Source: Methylorubrum extorquens (GTDB lineage Bacteria; Pseudomonadota; Alphaproteobacteria; Rhizobiales; Beijerinckiaceae). From it: 12,890 nt of DNA. The DNA lies in assembly GCA_019695455.1 (NCBI GenBank), contig JAEUAC010000292.1:1-12890 (forward strand), in the 5' to 3' direction. Both the position numbers and the translations under genes were made by a program. Of the stretch, positions 1 to 6,775 are shown piece by piece. The notes under the pieces are model-generated. The model saw only the letters and a program-made list of their open reading frames with translations, did not search any database and had not been told where the DNA came from. Every line of letters starts with the position of its first letter. Within the stretch, counting starts at the first letter, position 1.

Positions 1-21
1 GCGGGCCAGATCCGGCCTTGA
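1..21 (+). CDS. proA: 3' end of a proA-like gene (gamma-glutamyl phosphate reductase), last six codons
   Basis: Reading frame 1 from the first base gives AGQIRP and then TGA at 19-21. A C-terminus of the form GQxRP is typical of alphaproteobacterial ProA, the second enzyme of proline synthesis. proA commonly lies directly before nadD and rsfS in this order. The stop overlaps the nadD ATG (TGATG), the pattern of a translationally coupled pair. Only six residues are visible, so the name rests on gene order plus this short match. Confidence 0.5.
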   Translation, partial: AGQIRP

Positions 22-1163
22 TGGCGGGACGGGACCCGGCCCCGCCGCCGCCGCGCGGCGGGCCCGTCCGACTCCCGCCCCATCCGGCGGGGCTCCGCAT
101 CGGCCTCTACGGCGGGTCCTTCGATCCGCCCCATGCGGGCCACCGCCACGTCGCGCTCGCGGCCCTGCGGCGGCTCGGGCTCGACCGGCTGTGGTGGATC
201 GTCGGCCCCGGCAACCCGCTGAAGGACCACGGCCGGCTCCCCGGCGTCGCCGCCCGGGTCGCGGCCTCCCGGCGGGTCGCGGCCCATCCCCGGATCGTCG
301 TCACGGATTTCGAGGCGGCGCTCGGCTTCCGCTTCACGGTCGACACCATCCGCCACGCCGCCGCGCAGGGCCGCGGCGCGCGCTTCGTCTACGTCATGGG
401 GGCGGACAGCTTCGCGACCCTGCACCGCTGGCGCGACTGGCGCGCCATCGGCCGGCTCGTGCCGATCGTCGTCGTGGACCGGCCGGGCTGGGGCCTGAAG
501 GCGCTCGCCTCGCCGGCGGCCCGCACCTTCGCGGCGGGCCGCAGGACGGCCGGGGCCTTCTGGGCGGACGGATCCTTGCCCCGCTGGACCTTCCTCGCCG
601 AGCCCCGGTCGGCGCTCTCGTCGACGGCCTTGCGGGCCGCCGCGGAGGCCATCCGCTCGACCGAGGTTGAAAGAGGCCGGCCTGCCACATTATCTTACGT
701 CCGCGATGCTAGGCTTGCGGCGTCGACGGAGTTTCGAGCGCTGAACCATCTTTCGGTCCGCGAGGCGGATGCGCCTCCCCCCGCCACGCTCACGGACGCG
801 TCCGGCACGCCGCCCCGACCGGTCGAGGACGTCCTCGCCGTCGCGATGGCATGCCTCGACGACATGAAGGCGGACGAGGTGATCCAGATCGACCTCGCGG
901 GGCGCACCTCGCTGGCGGACACGATGGTGATCGCGTCCGGCCGCTCGGCCCGCCATGTCGGCTCCATCGCCGAGCGCGTCGTGACGGGCCTCAAGGAAGC
1001 CGGCCACGGGCGCGTGCGCGTCGAAGGCTTCCCGGCCTGCGACTGGGTGCTGATCGACGCGGGCGACGTCATCGTCCACGTCTTCCGGCCCGAGGTGCGC
1101 GGCTTCTACAACCTCGAGAAGATGTGGGGCACCGATCGCCCGGCGGACCAGCCGGCCGCCTGA
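21..1163 (+). CDS. nadD: Nicotinate-nucleotide adenylyltransferase (NadD) continuing in frame into ribosome silencing factor (RsfS)
   Basis: NadD makes deamido-NAD from nicotinate mononucleotide and ATP in cytoplasmic NAD synthesis. The NadD part spans about residues 26-215. It shows the nucleotidyltransferase motif GGSFDPPHAGH near residue 32, then GADSF followed by the W-R-DW segment near residues 130-145, and SSTALR near residue 201. I chose ATG 21 over TTG 18 because it overlaps the upstream TGA (TGATG). The proline-rich 25-residue N-terminus precedes the usual domain start. No in-frame stop occurs before the RsfS domain, which begins near residue 268, so the frame gives about 380 aa against roughly 200 for ordinary NadD. 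The linker (about residues 216-267) is low in recognisable motifs and coincides with a promoter-like sequence. It may therefore be a genuine fusion or two genes whose stop or start is not visible. NadD identity is certain; the fusion is not. Confidence 0.8.
   Translation: MAGRDPAPPPPRGGPVRLPPHPAGLRIGLYGGSFDPPHAGHRHVALAALRRLGLDRLWWIVGPGNPLKDHGRLPGVAARVAASRRVAAHPRIVVTDFEAALGFRFTVDTIRHAAAQGRGARFVYVMGADSFATLHRWRDWRAIGRLVPIVVVDRPGWGLKALASPAARTFAAGRRTAGAFWADGSLPRWTFLAEPRSALSSTALRAAAEAIRSTEVERGRPATLSYVRDARLAASTEFRALNHLSVREADAPPPATLTDASGTPPRPVEDVLAVAMACLDDMKADEVIQIDLAGRTSLADTMVIASGRSARHVGSIAERVVTGLKEAGHGRVRVEGFPACDWVLIDAGDVIVHVFRPEVRGFYNLEKMWGTDRPADQPAA
667..695 (+). promoter_or_regulatory. Promoter-like sequence inside the nadD-rsfS frame
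   Basis: TTGAAA at 667-672 and TTATCT at 690-695 are separated by 17 bases, close to the housekeeping sigma factor consensus. The site lies in a locally AT-richer stretch after the last NadD motif and about 50 bases before the candidate rsfS start. This is what an ordinary intergenic promoter for rsfS would look like. It is a consensus match by eye only. Confidence 0.4.
741..1163 (+). CDS. rsfS: Ribosome silencing factor RsfS (possible separate gene within the nadD frame)
   Basis: RsfS (DUF143/Iojap family) binds ribosomal protein L14 on the 50S subunit and blocks subunit joining when nutrients run low. The domain runs from about VEDVLAVAM (base 822) to the end. It contains the family blocks DLAGRTSLADTMVIASGRS, RHVGSIA, DWVLIDAGDVIVHVF and FYNLEKMWG. 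If translated separately, the start is unclear. No ATG, GTG or TTG lies in frame between the promoter-like site and ATG 846, and ATG 846 would cut into the first helix. CTG 741 has GGAG at 728-731, 9 bases upstream, and would give a 140-aa protein of plausible size, so I use it as a provisional start. The alternative is a NadD-RsfS fusion made from base 21. Domain identity is firm; the start is not. Confidence 0.6.
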   Translation: MNHLSVREADAPPPATLTDASGTPPRPVEDVLAVAMACLDDMKADEVIQIDLAGRTSLADTMVIASGRSARHVGSIAERVVTGLKEAGHGRVRVEGFPACDWVLIDAGDVIVHVFRPEVRGFYNLEKMWGTDRPADQPAA

Positions 1164-1184
1164 TCGCGCGCCCCCGGTGCTCCC

Positions 1185-1667
1185 GTGCGGCTCGGGCTGG
1201 TCGCGATCGGCCGCCTGAAACGGGGACCGGAACAGGATCTCGCGGACCGCTACCGGACGCGCTCGGACGCGCTCGGCCGCTCCCTGGGCATCGCGGCCCT
1301 GGACGTCGCCGAATACCCCGAGGGACGGGCCCGCTCCGCCCCGGAGCGCCTGGTCGAGGAGGCGACGGCCCTCCTGTCCCGCGCCGGACCGGGCCGGCTG
1401 GTCGCCTTCGACGAACGCGGCACCTCGCCCACCTCCGAGGAGTTCGCGGCCACGCTCGGCCGCTGGCGCGACGAGGGCGCGTCGGCCACCTTCGCCATCG
1501 GCGGGCCGGACGGCCTCTCGCCCGCGATCCGGGACCGGGCGGCGCTGGTGGTCTCCTTCGGACGGCTCACCATCCCGCACGGCCTCGTGCGGGTGCTGGT
1601 CCTGGAGCAGCTCTACCGGGCCCTGACGATCCTCGCCGGCCATCCCTACCACCGGGGCGAACCGTGA
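1185..1667 (+). CDS. rlmH: 23S rRNA (pseudouridine-1915-N3)-methyltransferase RlmH
   Basis: RlmH is a SPOUT-family enzyme that uses S-adenosylmethionine to methylate pseudouridine 1915 in helix 69 of 23S rRNA on assembled 70S ribosomes. At 160 aa the length is normal. Visible family blocks are the N-terminal RLGLVAIGRLKRGPE, the FDERG turn, FAIGGPDGL (the SAM-binding knot) and the C-terminal EQLYRA...GHPYHRGEP. The start is GTG 1185, because conserved sequence begins immediately there. It lies 21 nt after the RsfS stop, and its own stop overlaps the next gene's start in GTGA (1664-1667). RsfS and RlmH both act at the ribosome and are usually adjacent in bacteria, which supports both calls. 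Confidence 0.96.
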   Translation: MRLGLVAIGRLKRGPEQDLADRYRTRSDALGRSLGIAALDVAEYPEGRARSAPERLVEEATALLSRAGPGRLVAFDERGTSPTSEEFAATLGRWRDEGASATFAIGGPDGLSPAIRDRAALVVSFGRLTIPHGLVRVLVLEQLYRALTILAGHPYHRGEP

Positions 1668-2977
1668 TCCGGCTCCGCGCGGCGGCGCTCGCGCTCGCGA
1701 TCGCGCTCCCCGGGATCGCGACCGCCCAGACCGAGGCCGAGACGCCCCTCGGGCGTCTCGAGGCCGAACGGGCGCGGAGCGAGGAGGCCCTGCGCGAGGC
1801 GAGAACGCGGGCCGGCGTCAGCGCCGACACGGAGCGGCGCCTGGCGGGCGAGGCGGCCGACCTCCAGGCCGACCGCGCGAAGCTCGCGGCGGCGCTCGTG
1901 GAGGCCGCGGCCCGGCATCGGGAGACGGAGGAGAAGGTCGCCGCGAGCGAGGATCGGATCGCGGAGTACAGGCGCCGGGCGCAGGACGTCGCCCAATCGC
2001 TCGAGACGCGCCGCGGCGCCCTGACGGAGGTGCTGGCCGCCCTGCAGCGCATGAACCGGCGCGACGGGCCGGCCATCCTGATCCGGGCGGACGACATCCT
2101 GGCGGCCGTGCGCGCCTCGCTCGTGCTCGGCACCGTGCTGCCCGGCCTGAAGCAGGACGTGGAGACGGTCGCGGCAGACCTCGCGGCGCTGGTCCGGTTG
2201 CGGGCCGACACGGCGGCCGAACAGGCGGCGCTCGGTCGGGAGCGCGACTCGCTCGCCGTCGAGACGCGGCGGCTCGCGATCCTCGGCGCCTACCGTCGGC
2301 AGCAGCTCGCGGCCGTCGAGACCGATCTCGGGGCCGAGCGCGACCGGGCCGCGGCGTTCGGCCGCGAGGCCGAATCGCTGCAGGATCTCGTGGCCCGGCT
2401 CGAACAGGAGATCGACGCGGCGCGCCGCGGCACGGAGGACGCCCGCCGGGCGAGGGAGGCCGAGATCCGGACCGTGCGGGACCGGATCGCGGCCGCGACC
2501 CTCGGCGAAGCGCCCCGTCTGGCGCCCCGTCTCCCCTTCGCGCAGGCGAGAGGGAGCGTCGCGCGGCCCGTCTCGGGACCCGTCCGGCGGGAGTTCGGGG
2601 CCGGCGACGGCCAGGGCGGAACGGCGCGCGGCATCCTCATCGCGGCGCCGTCCGGTGCGGTGGTCACGGCGCCGGCCGACGGCTGGGTGGCGTATGCGGG
2701 CCCGTTTCGGACCTACGGACGACTCTTGATCATCAATGCCGGCGGCGGCTACTATCTCTTGCTCGCCGGGCTCGGTCGGATCGGCGTCGACGTCGGTCAG
2801 TTCGTCCTGTCGGGCGAACCGGTCGGCCAGATGGGCGGGACCGTGTCGGCATCCGCGGCGTCTGGCGACGTTGAGGCCGGCGAAACCGGCCTCTATGTAG
2901 AGTTCCGCAAGGACGGCGGGCCGATCGACCCCTCGCCCTGGTGGGTTCGGTCTCACGGCGAAAAGGCTCGCGGCTGA
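1664..2977 (+). CDS. EnvC-like murein hydrolase activator with degenerate LytM (M23) domain
   Basis: This is a secreted 437-aa protein. Residues 1-21 form a signal peptide ending ATA before QTEAE. Residues 25-280 are rich in A, E, R and L and read as a long coiled coil. Residues 295-435 form a LytM/peptidase M23 fold ending in LYVEFRKDGGPIDPSPWW. Active M23 enzymes carry HxxxD and HxH zinc motifs. Here the first reads ARGILIAAP and the second YYLLLAGL, so zinc ligands are missing. That matches EnvC-type proteins, which activate amidases for septal peptidoglycan splitting rather than cutting it themselves. GTG 1664 is chosen because it overlaps the rlmH stop (GTGA) and begins the signal peptide. 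The stop overlaps ctpA in TGATG, so a shared role in envelope remodelling is likely. The amidase partner is not in this window. Confidence 0.88.
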   Translation: MIRLRAAALALAIALPGIATAQTEAETPLGRLEAERARSEEALREARTRAGVSADTERRLAGEAADLQADRAKLAAALVEAAARHRETEEKVAASEDRIAEYRRRAQDVAQSLETRRGALTEVLAALQRMNRRDGPAILIRADDILAAVRASLVLGTVLPGLKQDVETVAADLAALVRLRADTAAEQAALGRERDSLAVETRRLAILGAYRRQQLAAVETDLGAERDRAAAFGREAESLQDLVARLEQEIDAARRGTEDARRAREAEIRTVRDRIAAATLGEAPRLAPRLPFAQARGSVARPVSGPVRREFGAGDGQGGTARGILIAAPSGAVVTAPADGWVAYAGPFRTYGRLLIINAGGGYYLLLAGLGRIGVDVGQFVLSGEPVGQMGGTVSASAASGDVEAGETGLYVEFRKDGGPIDPSPWWVRSHGEKARG

Positions 2978-4311
2978 TGCGCAAATTGTCACTCGTTCTC
3001 GCCGGTGCCCTGATGGGGGCCGGCGCTGCGACCGTCGCGACGCAGACCCATCTCCTCTCCTCGACGAGCGCGGTGGCGGCCTCCGCCGAGACCTACCGCC
3101 AGCTCAGCCTGTTCGGCGACGTCTTCGAGAAGGTGCGCACGGACTACGTCGAGAAGCCAGACGAGGCGAAGCTGGTTGAGTCGGCCATCAACGGCATGCT
3201 CACCTCGCTCGATCCGCACTCCTCCTACATGGACCCGAAGAGCTTCCGGGACATGCAGGTCCAGACCTCCGGCCAGTTCGGCGGCCTCGGAATCGAGGTC
3301 ACGATGGAGGACGGCCTCGTGAAGGTCGTCACCCCGATCGACGACACGCCCGCGGCCCGCGCCGGCATCATGGCGAACGACGTCATCGTGCAGATCGAGG
3401 ACGACCAGGTGCAGGGCCTCACCCTGAACCAGGCGGTCGACAAGATGCGCGGCCCCGTGAACACGCCCGTGCGCCTCAAGCTGCAGCGCCCGAACCAGAA
3501 GGACGCGATCGACGTCACGCTGAACCGGGACATCATCCGCATCCGGCCCGTCCGCTCCCGCGTCGAGGGCGACGTCGGCTACCTGCGCGTGACCCAGTTC
3601 AACGAGCAGACCTACGAGGGCCTGCGCGCCGCGATCGAGAAGCTGACGACCGAGATCGGCGCGGACAAGCTGAAGGGCTTCGTGCTCGACCTGCGCAACA
3701 ACCCGGGCGGCCTGCTCGACCAGGCCATCCTCGTCTCCGACGCCTTCCTCGACCGGGGCGAGATCGTCTCGACCCGGGGCCGCAACGCCGACGAGAACCA
3801 GCGCTTCAACGCGAAGTCCGGCGACCTCACCAAGGGCAAGCAGGTCGTGGTCCTGATCAACGGCGGCTCGGCCTCGGCGTCCGAGATCGTGGCCGGCGCC
3901 CTGCAGGACCACAAGCGCGCGACGCTGCTCGGCACGCGCTCCTTCGGCAAGGGCTCCGTCCAGACCGTGATCCCGCTCGGCGGCAACGGCGCGGTGCGTC
4001 TCACGACGGCGCGCTACTACACGCCCTCCGGCCGCTCCATCCAGGCCAAGGGCATCGAGCCGGACCAGGAGATCCTGCAGGACATCCCGGACGAGCTGAA
4101 GGGTCGCGACGAGACCAAGGGCGAAGCCGGCCTGCGCGGCCACCTGAAGAACGGCGAGGAGAAGGGCGGGTCGTCCGCCTACGTCCCGCCGGATCCGACG
4201 AAGGACAAGCAGCTCATCGCCGCCTACGATCTCCTGCGCGGGATCAAGAAGGGCGCCGAGAACACGGCCGCCCCCGTGCCGGCCGACAAGCCGGCGCCCG
4301 TCCCGAACTGA
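2977..4311 (+). CDS. ctpA: Carboxy-terminal processing protease CtpA (S41 family)
   Basis: This periplasmic serine protease trims or degrades envelope proteins, including peptidoglycan enzymes in several bacteria. The protein has 444 aa. A signal sequence or anchor covers residues 1-35. Next comes an N-terminal helical part with LDPHSSYMDP, a PDZ domain at about 95-180 (GLGIEV, then DTPAARAGI), and the S41 protease core. The catalytic pattern is intact: SASAS places the nucleophile at Ser300, SFGKGSVQ gives Lys325 (25 residues later, as in Prc and D1 protease) and Gln329. The tail is proline- and charge-rich and probably disordered. ATG 2977 overlaps the TGA of the EnvC-like gene (TGATG), with a GGAG-poor but purine-rich AAAAGG 11 bases upstream. 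The tight coupling to an EnvC-like activator is a common alphaproteobacterial arrangement. Confidence 0.96.
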   Translation: MRKLSLVLAGALMGAGAATVATQTHLLSSTSAVAASAETYRQLSLFGDVFEKVRTDYVEKPDEAKLVESAINGMLTSLDPHSSYMDPKSFRDMQVQTSGQFGGLGIEVTMEDGLVKVVTPIDDTPAARAGIMANDVIVQIEDDQVQGLTLNQAVDKMRGPVNTPVRLKLQRPNQKDAIDVTLNRDIIRIRPVRSRVEGDVGYLRVTQFNEQTYEGLRAAIEKLTTEIGADKLKGFVLDLRNNPGGLLDQAILVSDAFLDRGEIVSTRGRNADENQRFNAKSGDLTKGKQVVVLINGGSASASEIVAGALQDHKRATLLGTRSFGKGSVQTVIPLGGNGAVRLTTARYYTPSGRSIQAKGIEPDQEILQDIPDELKGRDETKGEAGLRGHLKNGEEKGGSSAYVPPDPTKDKQLIAAYDLLRGIKKGAENTAAPVPADKPAPVPN

Positions 4312-4319
4312 GCCGACCC

Positions 4320-4340
4320 GGCCGGGCCTCGCGCCCGGCC
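4320..4340 (+). terminator. GC hairpin after ctpA, possible attenuator or terminator
   Basis: GGCCGGGC (4320-4327) and GCCCGGCC (4333-4340) pair perfectly around a 5-base loop, starting 8 bases after the ctpA stop. A second 6-bp hairpin, GGCGGC/GCCGCC, follows at 4345-4363. Neither has a T-run, so intrinsic termination is doubtful. In such GC-rich DNA chance pairing is common. The rest of the 174-base gap (to 4485) shows no gene and no convincing promoter. Confidence 0.3.
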
Positions 4341-4485
4341 TGCCGGCGGCCTGGTCCGCCGCCTGCGGTTGCGGCCGGCCCGACCCGCGACCGGCGGACT
4401 TGCGCGGCGGCCCCACTTGCCCCGAACGTGGCCCGGATGATTCGCGGCCGCATGGCCGGGCCCGTGAAGGCGAGAGCGCTGTCGG

Positions 4486-5691
4486 TTGGATACGACCTCC
4501 GATGACCTGACGCGGCCCCTCGGCGCCAAGCGGGCCGGCGCGGCCCCGCGGAGCGCCGGTCTGCGACGCGCGATCCCGGTCGCCGGGATCGTGGCCGCCT
4601 GCCTCGTATCGGCGTTCCTCGTCTACGGCTTTCTGCTGGGCGATCCGCAGGGCGGCCTGCCCCGCGAGCGGGTCGACATCGCCGAGCGTCCGGCCCGGCC
4701 CGACGCCGCGCCGACCGCGCCAGCCTCCTCCGATCCGGTCGTGACGTCGCTCGCGCGCCAGGACGCGACGGCCATCGAGCGCGCGTCGGGGGTCTCGGTC
4801 ATGCGCCCGCCCGGCACCGCGGCCCCGGAGGCGCTGATCGTGCGCGTGCCGGACGACGTGTCCCTCTCGCTCGCCCCGGCGCCCGATCCGCGGCTCGTCG
4901 ACCGGACGCGGGCCGGCGCGCTGCCGCGCATCGGGCAGGACGGCGCGAAGCCCCTCGACGTCTACGCACGCCCGGCGACCGGCCTGCCGGACGGCGCCGC
5001 CCCGGCGGGTCGCGTCGCGATCGTCGTCGGCGGGCTCGGCATCAGCGCCGCCGGCACCCGGGACGCGATCGCCCGGCTGCCGCCGGCCGTGACGCTCGCC
5101 TTCGCGCCCTACGGCCAGGATCTCGACGGCATGGCGGCACGCGCGCGGAGCGACGGCCACGAGATCATGCTCCAGGTGCCCATGGAGCCCTTCGACTATC
5201 CCGACAGCGATCCCGGCCCGCACACGCTGACGGCGGCGGCGCGTCCGGCCGACAACATCGAGCACCTCCATTGGGCGATGGGCCGGTTCCCCGGCTACGT
5301 GGGCATCGTCAACTACATGGGCGGCAAGCTCACGGCGGACGAGAAGGCGCTGTCGCCCGTGCTGCGCGAGATCGGCGCCCGGGGGCTCGCCTTCCTGGAC
5401 GACGGCTCCTCGGCGCGGTCCGTCGCGACCGGCTTCAAGGGGGAGACGCCGGTCCGTCGCGCGGACGGCGTGGTCGACGGGATCGGCCGCGCGGACGCGA
5501 TCGACAAGGCGCTCGAGAGGCTCGAGGCGGCGGCCCGCGGGGGCGGCGTCGCGATCGGCACCGCCACGGCGCTGCCGCTGTCGCTCGATCGCATCGAGCG
5601 CTGGGCGAAGGGCCTCGAGGCGCGCGGCATCCTGCTCGTGCCCGCGAGCACGGCCTTCCGGTCCGAGCGCCGCAACGCGCTCGCGCGCTAG
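4486..5691 (+). CDS. Divergent polysaccharide deacetylase family protein (DUF610-type)
   Basis: This 401-aa protein is anchored in the inner membrane by one N-terminal helix (about residues 30-52) and has a proline/alanine-rich periplasmic linker to residue 170. Residues 176-395 form the divergent polysaccharide deacetylase domain (Pfam PF04748). Visible blocks are VAIVVGGLGIS, VTLAFAPYG, MLQVPMEPFDYPDSDPGPHTL, GIVNYMGG and LAFLDDGSS. Many family members have an Asp-Asp pair in the first strand (xIDDLG). Here it is Gly-Gly, so metal binding there is doubtful and activity is unproven. TTG 4486 is the only workable start: an in-frame TGA lies at 4465 and GAGAG sits 9 bases upstream. It follows envC-like and ctpA, which fits a cell-envelope role, and ends 7 nt before rppH. 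The substrate is unknown. Confidence 0.85.
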   Translation: MDTTSDDLTRPLGAKRAGAAPRSAGLRRAIPVAGIVAACLVSAFLVYGFLLGDPQGGLPRERVDIAERPARPDAAPTAPASSDPVVTSLARQDATAIERASGVSVMRPPGTAAPEALIVRVPDDVSLSLAPAPDPRLVDRTRAGALPRIGQDGAKPLDVYARPATGLPDGAAPAGRVAIVVGGLGISAAGTRDAIARLPPAVTLAFAPYGQDLDGMAARARSDGHEIMLQVPMEPFDYPDSDPGPHTLTAAARPADNIEHLHWAMGRFPGYVGIVNYMGGKLTADEKALSPVLREIGARGLAFLDDGSSARSVATGFKGETPVRRADGVVDGIGRADAIDKALERLEAAARGGGVAIGTATALPLSLDRIERWAKGLEARGILLVPASTAFRSERRNALAR

Positions 5692-5698
5692 GGACATC

Positions 5699-6241
5699 AT
5701 GGTGAAGCTGCCGTACCGGCCCTGCGTCGGCGTCGCCCTGTTCGACCGGGAGGGTCGGGTCTTCGTCGGGCGCCGGCTGCGCAAGGCAGGCCCGGAGCAC
5801 GTCGACGACACGCATGCCTGGCAGATGCCGCAGGGCGGGATCGATCCCGGCGAGGAGCCGCTGGCGGCGGCGACGCGCGAGCTCTGGGAGGAGACGGGCG
5901 TCCGCTCGGCCCGCCTGCTCGCCGAGGCGCCCGGCTGGTACAGCTACGACCTCCCCGAGGCGGTCGCGGGCCGGGCCTGGAAGGGCCGCTACGGCGGCCA
6001 GACGCAGAAATGGTTCGCGTTCCTGTTCACGGGTCCCGAGACGGAGATCGCCATCGCGACCCCCGGCGGGCACGATCCCGAATTCGACGCGTGGCGCTGG
6101 GAGCGGCTCGCCGCCGTGACGGACCTCATCATCCCGTTCAAGCGCCCGGTCTACGAGAAGGTGGTGGCGGCCTTCGCGCCGCTCGCCGCGAGCCTTGCCC
6201 GCGGCACGGAGCCGTCCGGGACCGTTCGGCAGGATGACTGA
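5699..6241 (+). CDS. rppH: RNA pyrophosphohydrolase RppH (Nudix)
   Basis: RppH removes pyrophosphate from the 5' end of triphosphorylated mRNA, which opens it to RNase E decay; it can also hydrolyse dinucleoside polyphosphates. The 180-aa protein starts LPYRPCVGVALF, as in alphaproteobacterial RppH/IalA. The Nudix box occupies residues 46-68, from GGIDPGE through RELWEETGV, with all catalytic Glu residues present. WYSYDLP and the GQTQKWFAF block, which distinguish RppH from other Nudix enzymes, are also present. ATG 5699 has AGGGA just upstream. The gene follows the deacetylase by 7 nt and its last 8 bases overlap the hisE-like start, so all three are probably cotranscribed. Confidence 0.95.
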   Translation: MVKLPYRPCVGVALFDREGRVFVGRRLRKAGPEHVDDTHAWQMPQGGIDPGEEPLAAATRELWEETGVRSARLLAEAPGWYSYDLPEAVAGRAWKGRYGGQTQKWFAFLFTGPETEIAIATPGGHDPEFDAWRWERLAAVTDLIIPFKRPVYEKVVAAFAPLAASLARGTEPSGTVRQDD

Positions 6242-6554
6242 GACGATCGACCGCCTCTACGAGGCGATCCTGCGGGCCCGCTCGGCCGATCCGGCCCAGT
6301 CCCGCACGGCGAAGCTCCTGCGGGAGGGCGTGCCGAAGATGTCGAAGAAGCTCGTCGAGGAGGCCGCCGAGGTCGCCCTCGACGCCGTCTGCGGCGACCG
6401 GCGGCACGTGATCGAGGAGAGCGTCGACCTCGTCTACAACCTCACGGTCCTGTGGGCCGAACTCGGCATCGTGCCGGGCGAGGTCTGGGCGGAGATGGAG
6501 CGGCGCGAGCGGACGCTCGGCATCGCCGAGAAGCTGCCCAAGCTGAAGGGCTGA
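6234..6554 (+). CDS. hisE: Phosphoribosyl-ATP pyrophosphohydrolase-like protein (HisE family)
   Basis: HisE catalyses the second step of histidine synthesis, splitting pyrophosphate from phosphoribosyl-ATP. The 106-aa protein has the MazG/HisE all-alpha fold. TAKLL near residue 25 is followed by SKKLVEEAAEVALDAV (about 38-53) and IEESVDLVYNL (about 63-73), which supply the EExxE and ExxxD magnesium ligands. ERRERTLGIAEK follows near the end. ATG 6234 overlaps the rppH stop by 8 bases and begins the conserved TIDRLYEAI region; a longer in-frame extension to 6195 lies inside rppH and is rejected. No other his gene is near. It could be a second HisE copy, as some Hyphomicrobiales carry, or a related pyrophosphohydrolase of another nucleotide. 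The family is secure; the exact substrate is less so. Confidence 0.82.
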   Translation: MTETIDRLYEAILRARSADPAQSRTAKLLREGVPKMSKKLVEEAAEVALDAVCGDRRHVIEESVDLVYNLTVLWAELGIVPGEVWAEMERRERTLGIAEKLPKLKG

Positions 6555-6580
6555 CCGCGACCCTCGCCCGTCTCCCCCTG

Positions 6581-6647
6581 CCGCTCGTCCCGGCGAAGGC
6601 CGGGACCCAGGCCGGGCATGGATCCCGACTTGCGTCGGGATGAGCGG
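6581..6647. repeat. Palindromic repeat unit 1 (67 bp, two nested hairpins)
   Basis: This is the best-preserved copy. CCGCTC (6581-6586) pairs with GAGCGG (6642-6647). Inside, GTCCCGGC/GCCGGGAC (6587-6606) and ATCCCGAC/GTCGGGAT (6622-6641) each form a perfect 8-bp hairpin with a 4-base loop. A 15-base linker separates them. The whole can fold as a three-way junction. It lies 26 bases after the hisE-like stop. Similar elements containing CCCGGCGAAGGCCGGGA are widespread between genes in alphaproteobacteria. Confidence 0.9.
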
Positions 6648-6679
6648 GTGGTCGGCAACCCTCACCCGTGGCCCCCCTG

Positions 6680-6747
6680 CCGCTCGTCCCGGCGGAGGCC
6701 GGGAACCAGGGCCGGGCCTGGATCCCGACTTGCGTCGGGATGAGCGG
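6680..6747. repeat. Palindromic repeat unit 2 (68 bp)
   Basis: This copy has the same architecture as the unit at 6581, which starts 99 bp earlier. The closing stem CCGCTC/GAGCGG and the second hairpin ATCCCGAC/GTCGGGAT are unchanged. The first hairpin has GGAG as its loop and one base change at its 3' foot (GCCGGGAA). The 32-bp stretch between units 1 and 2 is not related to the 28-bp stretch between units 2 and 3. Confidence 0.9.
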
Positions 6748-6775
6748 AGGGTGGAAACTCTCGCCGTCTCGCCCA

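Noticed and set aside
4417..4443. TTGCCC...TGATTC as a promoter for the deacetylase
   Set aside because: The spacing is 15 and the -10 matches poorly. It could not be told from background.
2989..5811. Very long open frame on the minus strand opposite ctpA, the deacetylase and rppH
   Set aside because: It is antisense to three well-supported genes, has Arg/Asp/Gly-biased composition typical of shadow frames in GC-rich DNA, and no recognisable domain.
6195..6233. Upstream extension of hisE to a start at 6195
   Set aside because: It would add 13 non-conserved residues inside rppH; ATG 6234 begins the conserved region and gives the usual overlap.
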